Source: Gammaproteobacteria bacterium (lineage in GTDB: Bacteria > Pseudomonadota > Gammaproteobacteria > Chromatiales > Chromatiaceae). From it: a stretch of 34,346 nucleotides of DNA. Numbering within the stretch: position 1 is the first letter of the stretch; every line of letters starts with the position of its first letter. Under the pieces are notes generated by a model. It worked only from the letters and a program-made list of their open reading frames with translations, was not told the DNA's origin and did not search any database. Location: NCBI GenBank assembly GCA_030066355.1, contig JASJBU010000001.1:1-34346 (forward strand), written 5' to 3'. Below are positions 1-10,082 of this stretch, in pieces. The translations under genes were made by a program, and so were the position numbers.

Positions 1-732
1 GGGCGATTCGAGCAGGCCGACGGGGGTACGTTGTTTCTCGATGAGATCGGTGACATGCCTGCGGAGCTGCAGACTCGATTGCTGAGGGTCCTGGCCGATG
101 GAGAATTTTACCGAGTGGGTGGGCATGAACCGGTCAAGGTCGATGTGCGAATCATAGCCGCGACCCATCAGAATCTCGCTGTTTTGGTCAAGCAGGGTGA
201 TTTCAGAGAGGACCTGTTTCATCGGCTGAATGTGATTCGTATCCAGCTTCCCTCGCTGCGTGAGCGGCGCCAAGACATCCCCCTGTTGATGCAGCATTTT
301 CTTGGAAATGCTGCAGATGAGCTGTCGGTGGAACCCAAAGTTCTGTTGACGGAAACTCAGAATTATCTCAAGACGTTGAGTTGGCCGGGGAATGTCAGAC
401 AGTTGGAGAACACCGCTCGCTGGCTGACGGTCATGGCCTCGGGTCAGGAGATCCACCTTGATGATCTGCCAAATGAGTTGAAGGAAGAAGAGCGTCAACA
501 ACCGGTCGAGGGCGATTGGCGCCAGTTGCTGAGGAATTGGGGCAGAAGACGGCTGCAAGAGGGGGTAGAAGGCTTACTGAACGAGGCCGAACCCGCATTC
601 GAGACGATCATGATCGAGATCGCCTTGGAGCATACGGCGGGTCGACGCCAGGATGCCGCACGCCTGCTCGGTTGGGGACGCAATACCCTGACCAGAAAGA
701 TCAAGGAGCTGGGTCTGGAACGTGAGGTTTGA
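1..732 (+). CDS. ntrC: Nitrogen regulation response regulator NtrC, C-terminal part (5' truncated by window edge)
   Basis: This is the 3' end of a sigma-54-dependent activator; the reading frame is open from base 1, so the receiver domain and the first part of the AAA+ domain lie outside the window. The visible protein opens with [20 protein letters not shown], the Walker B region of NtrC-type AAA+ ATPases, followed by RVGG and [13 protein letters not shown] (sensor I region), [12 protein letters not shown], and the sensor II segment [10 protein letters not shown]. The end carries a Fis-type helix-turn-helix ([20 protein letters not shown]). NtrC (GlnG) is phosphorylated by NtrB under nitrogen limitation and activates sigma-54 promoters such as that of glnA. 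The close match to NtrC-specific wording ([20 protein letters not shown]) favours NtrC over other sigma-54 activators. The partner ntrB would be expected upstream. Confidence 0.93.
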   Translation, partial: GRFEQADGGTLFLDEIGDMPAELQTRLLRVLADGEFYRVGGHEPVKVDVRIIAATHQNLAVLVKQGDFREDLFHRLNVIRIQLPSLRERRQDIPLLMQHFLGNAADELSVEPKVLLTETQNYLKTLSWPGNVRQLENTARWLTVMASGQEIHLDDLPNELKEEERQQPVEGDWRQLLRNWGRRRLQEGVEGLLNEAEPAFETIMIEIALEHTAGRRQDAARLLGWGRNTLTRKIKELGLEREV

Positions 733-1078
733 GACCCTGAACCGCTGACTTACGTGCAGTCCGTTGTTCGAGCCTGCCATCGTCTGCAGCAACAAGGCAT
801 GCTTGCAGTGTTGCGATTGTCCTGTTGTTAGAGGTCGCACCTCGGCCTGAATGCGCAGATACGTGACATGTTCGTCTATCCGGGAACGGTGCGAGGATGT
901 AACAGCAGCATGTATTTCTGATGCCATACTCGATTGACCCGCCTACCTGACCGGTATAGAGCAGCATCATCCGTACGACCCCCATAAAATCCGTGGTATC
1001 ACACCTTCGGTTTCCAGGGCTGTGGCGTTATCATCTGTCCGCAGTATTTGATTGAAAAGTTGAAGGCAGTGACAGACG
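733..1078. other. Intergenic stretch, 346 bases, no gene recognised
   Basis: I see no convincing coding frame, tRNA or clear rho-independent terminator between the end of ntrC and the next small gene. It presumably holds the ntrC transcription end and the promoter of the following gene, but no strong -35/-10 pair stands out. Confidence 0.5.
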
Positions 1079-1474
1079 ATGGATTCCTCTACGATTGATC
1101 TTCCCGGCAGTGAAATAGCATCGATTACCCTGAATGATGGTGTGCTCTCAGTCAATTTTTCCAGAGCCATCATCATCAAGACCATGAGTGGGTCCGAAGA
1201 ACGGACCCGTTGGTGGCAGACCGGCGCCTTGGTATTCGAGGATGCTGAGGTCGAAGGCGAGCTACCCACCTGTCCCTGTGTCTGTGCGGGTGGGGATGTC
1301 GGGGAAAACGTGTATACATACCGCGACATGTTACCTCTGCCCCTGGAAAGTCAAGGGCGGGCCCATTGCGATCTGCGATTCACCGACCAGTCCGTTACTC
1401 TCAAGGCGACAGCCTCGGGGGTCAAATTGATGATGGAGGATCGTCCTCAGTACATCGAACACATCCACGCTTAG
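1079..1474 (+). CDS. Hypothetical protein, 131 aa
   Basis: A complete small ORF starting at ATG and ending just 8 bases before the convergent endonuclease V stop. I do not recognise the family. The protein is soluble-looking, with no signal peptide or membrane segment. It is acidic overall and includes a cysteine cluster near the middle (CPCVCAGG) and a WWQTG segment. The CxC-x-C arrangement could bind a metal, but too few ligands are visible to say so. Codon use resembles the neighbours and the frame is free of stops, which supports a real gene. The Shine-Dalgarno match is weak (AAGG about 15 bases upstream), so the start is uncertain. Confidence 0.6.
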   Translation: MDSSTIDLPGSEIASITLNDGVLSVNFSRAIIIKTMSGSEERTRWWQTGALVFEDAEVEGELPTCPCVCAGGDVGENVYTYRDMLPLPLESQGRAHCDLRFTDQSVTLKATASGVKLMMEDRPQYIEHIHA

Positions 1475-1482
1475 GCAACGGT

Positions 1483-2142
1483 TCAATTGGATGCCAGGTT
1501 GTGCGCTGCCCGGGTGGTTTCGGGTAGTTTGTATCGCGTGGTGCAGGCTAAAACATAGTGAATGGCCGTCTCCAGGCTGATCCTGTGTCCGATGGAGATA
1601 TACAGGGGATTGACCCGATCCCGGGTGCGCAGAACCGCACCGATGATCTCTTGCCCGTCCAGCAACGGCGTGGATGAGCCCTTGGTTTGCGGAAGATCCC
1701 CATGAGTCCCGATCAGGCGGCTTTTTGCCACACCGATGGAGGGGGTGTCAGTCAACAGACCCAGGTGGCAGGCTAACCCGAATCGCCGTGGATGGGCCCG
1801 GCCCTGACCGTCACACAGCAGCATGTCCGGCTTCCGATGGAGTTTTTGCATGGCCGCCAGGACTGCTGGAATCTCCCGGAACGAGAGCAATCCAGGCACG
1901 TAGGGAAAGCGGGTCGGCTGTCTTGCGATAGCCTGCTCCACGGGTATGAGATCGGGAAAGCTCAGGACTGCCACGGCAGCCCGCGTGATCCTGCCCTGTG
2001 CCTCGAAGCCCACATCCACGCCAGCGACAGTCTTTGGCTCAGTCAATTTGTCCAGGGTGACGACTTGATCGCACAGCTCCATTTGTAGCTCCCGTGCCTC
2101 AGTTGGAGAGAGGTCCCAGGTGTGGTCGGGTGAGTTCGGCAT
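1483..2142 (-). CDS. nfi: Endonuclease V (deoxyinosine 3'-endonuclease)
   Basis: A 219-residue protein of normal family length. Endonuclease V cuts the second phosphodiester bond 3' of deoxyinosine, starting repair of deaminated adenine. Family motifs are in order: AGVDVGF near residue 41 with the metal-binding Asp, [13 protein letters not shown] with the conserved Glu and the wedge PY-type segment around residues 81-93, and [20 protein letters not shown] around residues 108-127 with the second catalytic Asp. The later GVAKSRLIG and [14 protein letters not shown] segments are also typical. The gene is convergent with the small gene on the forward strand and divergent from hemE, with which it shares an upstream region of about 130 bases. 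Confidence 0.93.
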   Translation of the reverse strand: MPNSPDHTWDLSPTEARELQMELCDQVVTLDKLTEPKTVAGVDVGFEAQGRITRAAVAVLSFPDLIPVEQAIARQPTRFPYVPGLLSFREIPAVLAAMQKLHRKPDMLLCDGQGRAHPRRFGLACHLGLLTDTPSIGVAKSRLIGTHGDLPQTKGSSTPLLDGQEIIGAVLRTRDRVNPLYISIGHRISLETAIHYVLACTTRYKLPETTRAAHNLASN

Positions 2143-2273
2143 GATCGGGTTGTGACGGTATTCTCTGGGTCAGTCAGCCCAAGGCGTCCCCCGCTGTGAG
2201 GCAGGCCTGGCGGTTTCTGTGTACAATTCCGCTCCATTATCCATAACAACATCGATTACCAAAGGAATCTTCT

Positions 2274-3338
2274 GTGACAGAGTTAAAAAACGATCGTCTG
2301 TTGAGGGCGCTATTACGCGAACCGGTAGATGTCACCCCGGTGTGGATGATGCGCCAAGCGGGCCGTTATTTGCCGGAGTACCGGGCGACGCGCGCCAAGG
2401 CCGGCAGCTTCATGGATCTCTGCCGGAATCCGGAACTCGCTTGTGAAGTGACCCTCCAACCCCTAGATCGTTACCCGTTGGATGCCGCGATCCTCTTCTC
2501 GGATATCCTCACCGTCCCGGATGCCATGGGGCTTGGACTCTACTTCACCGAGGGCGAGGGTCCCAGGTTCGAACGGCCTGTCCAGGATGAGGCAGCAGTC
2601 AACGCCATTGGACTGCCGGACATGGAACAAGACCTTGGGTATGTGATGGATGCCGTGCGTACCATTCGCCGGGAGCTGCATGGCCGGGTGCCATTGATTG
2701 GTTTCAGCGGCAGTCCGTGGACCCTGTCGACCTACATGGTCGAGGGTGGCGGAACCAAGAACTTCTCCAAAGTGAAGGGGATGATGTTCGATCGCCCGGA
2801 GCTGATGCATCGTCTGCTGAGTAAAGTGACGGAGGCGGTCACCGCGTATCTGAATGCGCAGATCGAAGCCGGTGCTCAAGCGGTCATGGTCTTCGACACC
2901 TGGGGTGGGGCGTTGACGCCCCTAGCCTATGAAACCTTTTCCCTGGCCTACATGCAACAGATCGTCGAAGGATTGAAGCGGGAATCGGAAGGTCGCCGGG
3001 TGCCGGTGATCCTGTTTACCAAGGGAGGTGGATTCTGGTTGGAGCAGATGGCGGATACCGGTTGCGATGCCCTGGGCATCGACTGGACATTGAATTTGTC
3101 TGAGGCACGGCGGCGGGTCGGTGACCGGGTGGCGTTGCAGGGAAATCTGGATCCCTGCACCCTATACGCCTCGCCGGAGCGTATCCGTGAAGAGGTTGGC
3201 CTGGTGTTGCAAAGTTTCGGGCATGGCAGCGGCCATGTTTTCAATCTCGGACACGGTATCCATCCGGAGATCGATCCTGACCATGCCGGCGTCTTCATCC
3301 AGGCTGTGCATGAATTGAGTCGGCAGTATCATAAATAG
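2274..3338 (+). CDS. hemE: Uroporphyrinogen decarboxylase
   Basis: A 354-residue cytoplasmic enzyme of heme biosynthesis that removes four acetate carboxyls from uroporphyrinogen III to give coproporphyrinogen III. The start is GTG, preceded by an AAAGGAA ribosome site 6-7 bases upstream. Hallmarks are [14 protein letters not shown] near the N-terminus (substrate carboxylate binding), [15 protein letters not shown] with the catalytic Asp, [18 protein letters not shown], the FDTWGG segment, and NLGHGIHPE with the conserved His near the C-terminus. Length and motifs are complete. It stands alone between nfi (divergent) and the dehydrogenase gene 55 bases downstream. Confidence 0.97.
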   Translation: MTELKNDRLLRALLREPVDVTPVWMMRQAGRYLPEYRATRAKAGSFMDLCRNPELACEVTLQPLDRYPLDAAILFSDILTVPDAMGLGLYFTEGEGPRFERPVQDEAAVNAIGLPDMEQDLGYVMDAVRTIRRELHGRVPLIGFSGSPWTLSTYMVEGGGTKNFSKVKGMMFDRPELMHRLLSKVTEAVTAYLNAQIEAGAQAVMVFDTWGGALTPLAYETFSLAYMQQIVEGLKRESEGRRVPVILFTKGGGFWLEQMADTGCDALGIDWTLNLSEARRRVGDRVALQGNLDPCTLYASPERIREEVGLVLQSFGHGSGHVFNLGHGIHPEIDPDHAGVFIQAVHELSRQYHK

Positions 3339-3393
3339 TAAGTAATTACTTCTCCTTGAGATTGCAATCGTTATACAGAGTTCTGGATCAATC

Positions 3394-4281
3394 ATGAAAA
3401 TCAGCGTCATAGGTTTGGGTTTGATGGGTCTGCCGATCGCGCAACGCCTGATGCACTGCGGTCATGATGTGCTGGGCTGGAATCGCTCGGCGGAACGCTT
3501 GGCAGCGGCCCAGGCAGAGGGCCTCAACGCCACAGCGGATCTCAATCGGGTCATATCCCAGGGTGAGATAGTTGTGCTCACTTTGAGCGATGCCGCTGCC
3601 ATCGAAACGGTGCTTTTCGAGCAGTTGGAAGACGGTTTGCTGAAGGGCAAGCAGGTGATTCAGATGGGCACGATCTCACCGGATGAGAGCCGGGAGATCC
3701 AGCATCGAATCCTTGCTGCAGAGGCCGAATACCTGGAAGCCCCGGTGCTCGGCAGCATACCTGAGGCAAAGAACGGCAGCCTGATCGTGATGGCTGCCGG
3801 TCCGGAGGCCGCCTATCAACATTGCCTGTTGCTGTTGCGGTGTCTGGGCAAGGAGGTCGAACATCTGGGTGGTGTAGGTCAAGCGGCCGCGATGAAACTG
3901 GCCATGAATCAGTTGATCGCCGCATTGACCGCGGGATTTTCACTGAGTCTCGGATTGATCAAGGCCGAGGGAGTGGATGTGGAACAGTTCATGGGTCTGC
4001 TCAGGGAAAGCGCCCTGTATGCCCCGACCTTCGATAAGAAACTGGGCAAGATGCTGGAACACAACTATGCCAATCCGAATTTCCCTTTGAAACATCTGAT
4101 CAAGGACCTTGCACTCTATCAAGAGGCAGCAGACAAGAATGGCATCGAACCTTCGATCTCCGAAAGCATGTTGGCGGTCCTTCAACAAGGCTGTGATGCA
4201 GGCTACTGCGAAGAGGATTACGCTTCGCTCTACGAGGCGATCAATCCGGGTTTCGACATGGATGTGGATGAGGGTTGTTGA
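3394..4281 (+). CDS. NAD(P)-dependent beta-hydroxyacid dehydrogenase (3-hydroxyisobutyrate dehydrogenase / glyoxylate-succinic semialdehyde reductase family)
   Basis: A 295-residue protein with an N-terminal Rossmann dinucleotide motif (IGLGLMGLPIAQRL, residues 6-19), the family GTISP segment, a substrate-binding APVLGS segment and the catalytic-lysine motif MKLAMNQL near residue 167. The C-terminal helical domain contains NFPLKHLIKDLALYQEAAD, which resembles the glyoxylate/succinic semialdehyde reductase (GLYR) branch more than classic 3-hydroxyisobutyrate dehydrogenase. Substrate cannot be fixed from sequence alone: glyoxylate, succinic semialdehyde or another short-chain semialdehyde are candidates. 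The stop codon lies 2 bases before the ATG of the next gene, so the two are probably co-translated. Confidence 0.9.
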   Translation: MKISVIGLGLMGLPIAQRLMHCGHDVLGWNRSAERLAAAQAEGLNATADLNRVISQGEIVVLTLSDAAAIETVLFEQLEDGLLKGKQVIQMGTISPDESREIQHRILAAEAEYLEAPVLGSIPEAKNGSLIVMAAGPEAAYQHCLLLLRCLGKEVEHLGGVGQAAAMKLAMNQLIAALTAGFSLSLGLIKAEGVDVEQFMGLLRESALYAPTFDKKLGKMLEHNYANPNFPLKHLIKDLALYQEAADKNGIEPSISESMLAVLQQGCDAGYCEEDYASLYEAINPGFDMDVDEGC

Positions 4282-4283
4282 GT

Positions 4284-4961
4284 ATGCGATTGCTGTTTAG
4301 TGAAATGCCGGGACGCCACGAAAGGCATCTGATACGCAAGTACAATAACCAGCTGTTTCCGGAAAGTGAGCGCACACTAACATCTGACCAACTGAATGAG
4401 GCGCAACGCCTGGACCATGAAGAGCTGGTCGCCTATATCGGTGATCTGCGCAAATTGGTTGGTGAAGCGGTGTCCCTGGGTCCCCATGAACAGAGCGAAG
4501 TGATCCTGGAACTCAAGGAGCGACTGGACAAATCCTACGAGACCGCCTGTCGCCTGGCGGATGATCAGACCCCGAATAAAGAGGCCATCAAAAAGCTGGT
4601 TTCGGTGATCATGCAGGCGGTCTGGAAGGGGGCAGGTAACGATAGCCTCGCCCACCAGGAGTTGACTCAGGAGGAGGAGGCACGAATGACTCACTACGAG
4701 TTGTTGGAGAATCCTCTGGTGGCCGATCTGTTGGACCCGGACTCACCGATCAAGGAAAATGAGTTGCTGCCCAGTTTGTTGTGCGCCAGTCGAGCGGAAT
4801 TCGAGGCCGCGGTCACGCTCTTCGATCCAGCCCAACTGGGCGAAATCTGCACAGCAGGAGAAAAATTGACCGATTCCATGGCCGCAATGGAGGGAGACGA
4901 GGAGTGGAACAGGCGTCTGCACGAACTCAAATCACTGTATGCTGCGGTGAAGGACTCCTAG
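4284..4961 (+). CDS. Hypothetical acidic protein coupled to the beta-hydroxyacid dehydrogenase
   Basis: About 225 residues, rich in Glu, Asp and Leu, predicted mostly alpha-helical, with no signal peptide, membrane segment or catalytic motif that I can name. I chose the ATG at 4284 because a GAGGG ribosome site lies about 10 bases upstream, inside the end of the previous gene; in-frame TTG codons 6 and 9 bases earlier are possible but weaker. Segments such as EEEARMTHYELLENPLVADL and the low hydrophobicity suggest a soluble helical regulator or scaffold. The 2-base gap to the dehydrogenase points to a shared transcript. Function unknown. Confidence 0.75.
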   Translation: MRLLFSEMPGRHERHLIRKYNNQLFPESERTLTSDQLNEAQRLDHEELVAYIGDLRKLVGEAVSLGPHEQSEVILELKERLDKSYETACRLADDQTPNKEAIKKLVSVIMQAVWKGAGNDSLAHQELTQEEEARMTHYELLENPLVADLLDPDSPIKENELLPSLLCASRAEFEAAVTLFDPAQLGEICTAGEKLTDSMAAMEGDEEWNRRLHELKSLYAAVKDS

Positions 4962-5155
4962 GCGGGGGTTGCCGTATTTGCTATCCGGGCTGATCTCTCG
5001 GGCGGTCCGCAAACTATACTTTAGATGTGAGAGTCGGTCGTTTCTCTTTCAGCAGCGGAGGGCTCCCGAGCAGACTGGATAAAGAGTTCAACGATGGTTC
5101 GCTAGGCAGACCCTGCAAAGGGGTTCTGCAACCCATGGCATCGAGGTCGGATGTG

Positions 5156-5542
5156 ATGAAACGGTTCTATCAGAGCTTGACGGTTTTACTCCTCTTGCAA
5201 CTCGTCTTTGCTCCCGTCGTCGCGGATGTGATCATGACAGCGGAGGAGATCTGGGACGCATGCTGGAGTGAAGGACAGCATAGAATGCGGCACAGTACCG
5301 GTTTCGGCAATTCAATCAGTCTGGTAGTGCACAACATATCCCGCAGTGATTGGGACATCTGCGTCTACGACAATCTCTGCGCGAACACTCTGTACAGGGG
5401 TTTATTGCGTCACAATCACAGTGTCACCCTCGGCGGCTGCGTGGATACGCTGGGACGCGGCAGCATCTCGCTGATGAATGCAAAGGGTGAAATCTGGTTT
5501 TTCGAGAATACCGGGGACCGTGTCATTACCCTCGAAAAGTAG
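5156..5542 (+). CDS. Small secreted protein of unknown function
   Basis: The open frame begins earlier (GTG at 5027), but a classic Sec signal peptide starts at the ATG at 5156 (MKRFYQSLTVLLLLQL, then FAPVVA), with GAGGT 9 bases upstream, so I place the start there; this gives a precursor of 128 residues. The mature part has several cysteines (in DACWSEG, DICVYDNLCAN and GGCVDTLG), consistent with disulfides in the periplasm, and ends in a beta-rich segment (GEIWFFENTGDRVITLEK). I do not recognise a family. It is convergent with the large oxidoreductase gene, 34 bases from its stop. Confidence 0.6.
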   Translation: MKRFYQSLTVLLLLQLVFAPVVADVIMTAEEIWDACWSEGQHRMRHSTGFGNSISLVVHNISRSDWDICVYDNLCANTLYRGLLRHNHSVTLGGCVDTLGRGSISLMNAKGEIWFFENTGDRVITLEK

Positions 5543-5576
5543 CTTCGCCGTTGTCCAGACAGATCACAGGCTCTGG

Positions 5577-8500
5577 CTAAACCAGCACCATCTCGATTCC
5601 GTCCTGCTGGATCTGCGCCAGGAATTTTTCTTGCCACTGTTCTCCCTGGCGTTGACGGATGGTTTCCAATACCAGGTATTCGGGTTTCAGACCGGTCTCG
5701 TCGGTATAGCGGCTGAGCCCCTGTTGGCAGGCCGGGCAGGCAGTGAGTAGTTTGATCTCGGGGGGATTGCCCGCATGGCGATCGTTGAGGGCTTGCAGAC
5801 CCTGCTGCAGTTCTTGCGCTTTACGAAATCGTAACTGATTGGCGATATCGGGCCGGCTGGTGCCCAGGGTTCCAGCCTCACCACAGCAGCGGTCGCTGAG
5901 CAGCACCTGTTTACCGGTGAGCTTGCGGGCGAGCTGCAGGGGATTGTGCTGCTTGATCGGGGTATGGCAAGGATCGTGATAGAGATATTCCGTATCTTGC
6001 GTGCCGTCCAGCAGGCTGCCTTTCTCAAGCAGATACTCATGGATATCGAGCAGGCGGCAGCCAGGGAATATCTTGTCAAATTGATACTCCTCAAGCTGAT
6101 CCATACAGGTGCCGCAGGAGACCAGCACGGTCTTGATATCCATGTAGTTGAGGGTATTCGCAATGCGGTGGAACAGCACCCGGTTGTCGGTCGTGATCTG
6201 CCTTCCCCGCGTACTCAGACCGGTGGCGGTCTGCGGGTAACCGCAACAGAGATAGCCGGGGGGCAGCACGGTCTGAGCCCCCAGTTCACAGAGCATGGCC
6301 AGGGTCGCCAGGCCGATCTCGCTATACAAACGCTCGGATCCACAACCGGGAAAATAAAAGATGGCGTCGCTATCCTCGTCAACCCGATGTGGAAAGCTCA
6401 GGATCGGCACCGAATGGCTGTCCTGCAGTTCAAGGGCATCACGCAGGGAGCGTTTTGGCGGTTCGACCCGAATGGGCCTCTGTACCATTTCTACCAGCAA
6501 CGAGTTGGGACTCGGTAGACCGGTCGTTGATTTGGGCGGCTGTCTGCCAGAACTCAGCAAACCTGCCCGCGTGGCCATACGATGCGCCAGGTTCAGGCCT
6601 TTGAAGCCCCATTCGGCCATGCCTTTGCGCAACCAGCGAACGGTTCGGGGGTGGGTGGTGTTGAGAAACGCCATGGCTGCAAGGGTGCCGAGGCTGCGCC
6701 GTTTCTTGCCGCGTTCCACCAAGAGTTTGCGCATGAGTATGGTGACGTCCCCGAAGTCGATATTCACCGGACAGGGATTCTCACATTTGTGGCACACGGT
6801 GCAGTGGTCTGCCACGTCGTTCAGCTCGCTGAAATGCTGCAGCGCGATGCCGCGCCGGGTCTGTTCCTCATACAGAAAGGCCTCGATGATCAAGCCGGTG
6901 GCGAGGATCTTGTTGCGGGGTGAATAGAGCAGATTGGCGCGGGGCACATGGGTCATGCAGACCGGTTTACACTTGCCGCAGCGCAGGCAGTGTTTAATCA
7001 GGTCGTTGAGAGTTCCGAGTTCGCTCTCTTCCAGGATGATGGCCTCCTGCTCCAACAGCCTCAAGGAAGGCGTGTAGGCCTGCTCGAGGTCTGCGCCTGC
7101 CAGCAGTTTGCCCCGATTGAACCGGCCATCGGGATCGATCTGCTGTTTGTAACGTGAAAAGGCCTCGAGCTTATCCGTTTCCAGATATTGTAACTTGGTC
7201 ATGCCGATCCCATGCTCGCCAGAAATGGCGCCTCCGAGAGAGCTGGCCAGTTGCATAATGCGATCGACGATACGCTCGGCCTGTTGCAGCATGGCGTAAT
7301 TGTCGGAGTGCACCGGGATGTTGGTATGCACATTGCCGTCTCCTGCATGCATGTGCAGGGCAACGAACAGGCGTGCGTCTCGAAGCTGAGCGTGGATCTC
7401 CCGTAAGGCATGTCGTAAAGGACGCAGTTCCTGCCCTGGAAAGATCTCATCCAGACGACAGGCGATCTCGCGTTTGTATGAGATGATAAGATCCCGCCGC
7501 AGCAACAGATCGAGCAGCCGATCTCCAGGTTGCACCAACGCCTGTTCTGCCTCGCTCAGGAGTTGGGTATGCTGGCGTGCGGGCGCTTCGATCTGCTGCA
7601 GAATCCGCTCCCAACGCTGTTTAGCCTGAGAGACCGCTTGCCTGGCCAGCTCGACCTTGGCCTCCAGGATGGCTCGATTTTCCTCACTGGCCTCGAATTC
7701 CTCCTCGAGGATGTTGAAGAGCCGCGCGCCTTGCAGGTAGCCGAGGACCTGCTCCGCCGTATGGATCTTGTTGCGGGTTGATTCCTCGATATTGATGTGT
7801 TCGATACCGCGGCTGTAGTCGGCCAGTCGGTCCAGGGGGATGACCACGTCTTCGTTGATCTTGAACGCGTTGGTATGGGCGGAGATCGCCGCAGTGCGTG
7901 CGCGGTCGAGCCAGAAATTACGTCTCGCCTCTGGACTGGCGGCGACAAAACCTTCTGCGTCCCGCGCCTCGGCCATACGCACCACTTCGGCAGTGGTCGA
8001 TTCCAGGGCCTGTTCGTGATCGGCAGCGAGGTCGGCGAGCAACACCATCTTGGGGCGTTCCCGCCGCGCCGCCTTGGTGGAGTATTTGACCGCCTTGAGA
8101 TAACGTTCGTCGAGGTGCTCCAAGCCGATCAGTTGTACCTCCGCATGGGTCTCCAGGTAATCCTTGAGTTCCACGATGGCGGGTACCGCCCTGCCGATAT
8201 CGGTTCCGAAAAACTCGAGGCAGATGGTGCGAATCTGCGCCGGGACCTGGTGAAGAATGAATCGTGCCGAGGTGATCAGTCCGTCACACCCCTCTTTCTG
8301 TACGCCAGGCAGGCCGGAGAGAAACTTATCGGTGACATCCTTGCCCAGCCCGGTCTTGCGGAAATGACTGCCGGGAATCACCAGGATCTCCGGGTCGACG
8401 AGGAGTTTTTTATGCTGCTTGTCGAAACGTGAAATCCGGAACCTCACCCTGTCCTGTTCGTGAATCTTACCCAGGTTATGGTCGAGTCGCTCCACCTCCA

Positions 8501-9434
8501 GCCATTGCCCGGTGGGTGTGACCATGCGCCAACTGGCCAGATTGTCCAGGGTCGTCCCCCAGAGCACCGCCTTCTTGCCGCCGGCGTTCATGGCGATATT
8601 GCCGCCAATGGTCGAGGCGTCCTGTGAGGTCGGGTCGACGGCGAAGGCAAGCCCTGCAGCTTCAGCCAGATCAGAGATTCGGCGGGTGACGACCCCGGCG
8701 CCGGCGTCGACCACCGGTACCTGTCGAGGTACACCCGGCAGGTCGAACATTTCAATCGGACTCAGTCGTTCAAGTTTTTCCGTATTGATCACGGCACAAT
8801 GGGGATCCAAGGGTACGCCGCTGCCGGTGTAGCCCGTGCCACCACCGCGGGGGATCAGGCTAAGGCCCGCTGCGATGCAGCCTCGGACGATATCGGCGAC
8901 CTCATCCTCGTCGTCCGGGGTGATGACCACGAAGGGGGTCTCGACCCGCCAGTCCGTGGCGTCGGTGGCATGTGAGACCCGCGCAATCGCACTGAAATCC
9001 ACATTGTCACGGCGGGTGAGTCCCGCCAGATTTCTTCGGATTGTGTGGCGCAGTTTTATGTGGTCGGCAAAGCGCTCGGCAAAACCGGTCACGGCCTGCC
9101 GGGCGGCCGCCAGCAGTTCCAAGGCCTGTTGGTTGCCGTTGGTGCGCTCTTCAAACTGATTGAGGCGGTGTTGGAGGGCCTCGATCAGGGCTTCCCTGCG
9201 TGATTCATTCTCCAGCAGATCATCCATCAGGTAGGGATTGCGGGTGATGACCCACATATCTCCGAGTACCTCGAACAGCATCCTTGCAGAACGTCCCGTT
9301 CGGCGACTGCCGCGCAACTCTTCGATCAGGTTCCAGATGGCCTTGCCCAGGAACCGGATCACGATCTCCCGGTCAGAGAATGAGGTGTAGTTGTAGGGAA
9401 TCTCGCGGATGCGCGGTCTGGACTGTTCGTTCAT
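5577..9434 (-). CDS. Large FAD-binding / Fe-S fusion oxidoreductase (D-lactate/glycolate dehydrogenase-like, DUF3683 type)
   Basis: A 1285-residue single-chain enzyme. In order: an N-terminal helical region (about 1-140) of the type found in DUF3683 proteins; an FAD-binding PCMH domain (about 164-395) with [14 protein letters not shown] and [17 protein letters not shown]; an FAD-linked oxidase C-terminal part, interrupted by a helical, probably coiled-coil insert (about 545-665), ending with [15 protein letters not shown] (about 694-708) and [10 protein letters not shown]; a ferredoxin-like domain with two cysteine motifs, [11 protein letters not shown] (about 816-826) and [12 protein letters not shown] (about 878-889); then two CCG-type domains ([41 protein letters not shown]). 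It thus combines what GlcD and GlcF, or Dld and LldE-like subunits, do separately: a 2-hydroxyacid is probably oxidised at FAD and electrons pass through 4Fe-4S clusters to a quinone or heterodisulfide-like acceptor. The substrate is not fixed by sequence. Confidence 0.9.
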   Translation of the reverse strand: MNEQSRPRIREIPYNYTSFSDREIVIRFLGKAIWNLIEELRGSRRTGRSARMLFEVLGDMWVITRNPYLMDDLLENESRREALIEALQHRLNQFEERTNGNQQALELLAAARQAVTGFAERFADHIKLRHTIRRNLAGLTRRDNVDFSAIARVSHATDATDWRVETPFVVITPDDEDEVADIVRGCIAAGLSLIPRGGGTGYTGSGVPLDPHCAVINTEKLERLSPIEMFDLPGVPRQVPVVDAGAGVVTRRISDLAEAAGLAFAVDPTSQDASTIGGNIAMNAGGKKAVLWGTTLDNLASWRMVTPTGQWLEVERLDHNLGKIHEQDRVRFRISRFDKQHKKLLVDPEILVIPGSHFRKTGLGKDVTDKFLSGLPGVQKEGCDGLITSARFILHQVPAQIRTICLEFFGTDIGRAVPAIVELKDYLETHAEVQLIGLEHLDERYLKAVKYSTKAARRERPKMVLLADLAADHEQALESTTAEVVRMAEARDAEGFVAASPEARRNFWLDRARTAAISAHTNAFKINEDVVIPLDRLADYSRGIEHINIEESTRNKIHTAEQVLGYLQGARLFNILEEEFEASEENRAILEAKVELARQAVSQAKQRWERILQQIEAPARQHTQLLSEAEQALVQPGDRLLDLLLRRDLIISYKREIACRLDEIFPGQELRPLRHALREIHAQLRDARLFVALHMHAGDGNVHTNIPVHSDNYAMLQQAERIVDRIMQLASSLGGAISGEHGIGMTKLQYLETDKLEAFSRYKQQIDPDGRFNRGKLLAGADLEQAYTPSLRLLEQEAIILEESELGTLNDLIKHCLRCGKCKPVCMTHVPRANLLYSPRNKILATGLIIEAFLYEEQTRRGIALQHFSELNDVADHCTVCHKCENPCPVNIDFGDVTILMRKLLVERGKKRRSLGTLAAMAFLNTTHPRTVRWLRKGMAEWGFKGLNLAHRMATRAGLLSSGRQPPKSTTGLPSPNSLLVEMVQRPIRVEPPKRSLRDALELQDSHSVPILSFPHRVDEDSDAIFYFPGCGSERLYSEIGLATLAMLCELGAQTVLPPGYLCCGYPQTATGLSTRGRQITTDNRVLFHRIANTLNYMDIKTVLVSCGTCMDQLEEYQFDKIFPGCRLLDIHEYLLEKGSLLDGTQDTEYLYHDPCHTPIKQHNPLQLARKLTGKQVLLSDRCCGEAGTLGTSRPDIANQLRFRKAQELQQGLQALNDRHAGNPPEIKLLTACPACQQGLSRYTDETGLKPEYLVLETIRQRQGEQWQEKFLAQIQQDGIEMVLV

Positions 9435-9513
9435 CTAGGGGGTTTCAATGAGGTCAATCTTTGAGCGAAGAGCTATGGGAGGCTATTGTAGCCCATCGAT
9501 TGTATGCTATTCA

Positions 9514-9545
9514 TTGACATTACGGCGACCAGAACAGGTCATACT
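9514..9545 (+). promoter_or_regulatory. Possible promoter of the cytochrome c' gene
   Basis: A perfect -35 hexamer TTGACA lies at 9514-9519. The best -10-like hexamer is CATACT at 9540-9545, but the 20-base spacer is longer than ideal, so this is only a candidate. It lies in the 129-base region between the divergent oxidoreductase and cytochrome genes. Confidence 0.3.
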
Positions 9546-9563
9546 AATTTTGAGGAGGCGACC

Positions 9564-10034
9564 ATGAACAAGAAAACGCGCAAATTGACATCGCTTGGTT
9601 TCGGCCTGTTGGCGGCCTTAGCTTTATCCAGTCAGGCAAGGGCTGATGAAGTGGGATCATTCGACCGGGAGATTGAATACAGGCAGTCGGTCATGACCCT
9701 GTACAACTGGAACATGAAGCCGATGGGGGCGATGATCAAAGGCAAACGACCCTTTGATGCAGCGGTTTTCGCCAGACATGCAAAAGATCTGTCGGCGGTG
9801 GCGGGACTGGATCTGTTGAGCGGTTTTCCCGAGGATTCCGAAGACGGCGAGACCGATGCCTTGGCGGACATCTGGCTCGATTTCGATGATTTTCAACAGA
9901 AATACGCAGATCTTCAAGAGGCCAGCCGTGCATTGAACCAGGTAGCGGCAAGTTCCGATCAGGCCGAGATCAAAGCGGCGTTCGGTAAGGTAGGCAAGAC
10001 TTGTAAGGCCTGTCACAAGGCCTACAAGAACTGA
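9564..10034 (+). CDS. Cytochrome c' (class II cytochrome c), periplasmic
   Basis: The start at ATG 9564 is set by a strong GAGGAGG ribosome site 5 bases upstream and by the signal peptide that follows (basic N-terminus, then a hydrophobic run ending in SSQARA before DEVG). The open frame extends further up but without such signals. The mature protein is about 130 residues, a four-helix bundle length, with the distal-face pattern IEYRQSVMTLYNWNMKPMG near the N-terminus and the heme-attachment motif CKACH only a few residues from the C-terminus, as expected for class II cytochromes. Cytochrome c' binds NO and CO at a five-coordinate heme and is linked to NO tolerance; the precise role here is inferred from the family. 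Confidence 0.93.
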   Translation: MNKKTRKLTSLGFGLLAALALSSQARADEVGSFDREIEYRQSVMTLYNWNMKPMGAMIKGKRPFDAAVFARHAKDLSAVAGLDLLSGFPEDSEDGETDALADIWLDFDDFQQKYADLQEASRALNQVAASSDQAEIKAAFGKVGKTCKACHKAYKN

Positions 10035-10050
10035 TTGTTGACACAGTCTC

Positions 10051-10073
10051 GCCCGGGTTGAAAGACCGCGGGC
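10051..10073. terminator. GC-rich hairpin between convergent cytochrome c' and PilZ genes
   Basis: The arms GCCCGGGT and ACCGCGGGC pair with one bulged base around a TGAAAG loop. It sits in the 48-base gap between two convergent stops and could stop transcripts from either side. No T-tract follows on the forward strand, so its efficiency as an intrinsic terminator is uncertain. Confidence 0.45.
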
Positions 10074-10082
10074 TGCGTGCCA

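Noticed and set aside
7797-8432. Long open frames opposite the large oxidoreductase gene (also around 5946-6518 and 6361-6927)
   Set aside because: They mirror a high-GC coding strand, have no ribosome sites or recognisable domains, and the reverse-strand protein is a clear family member.
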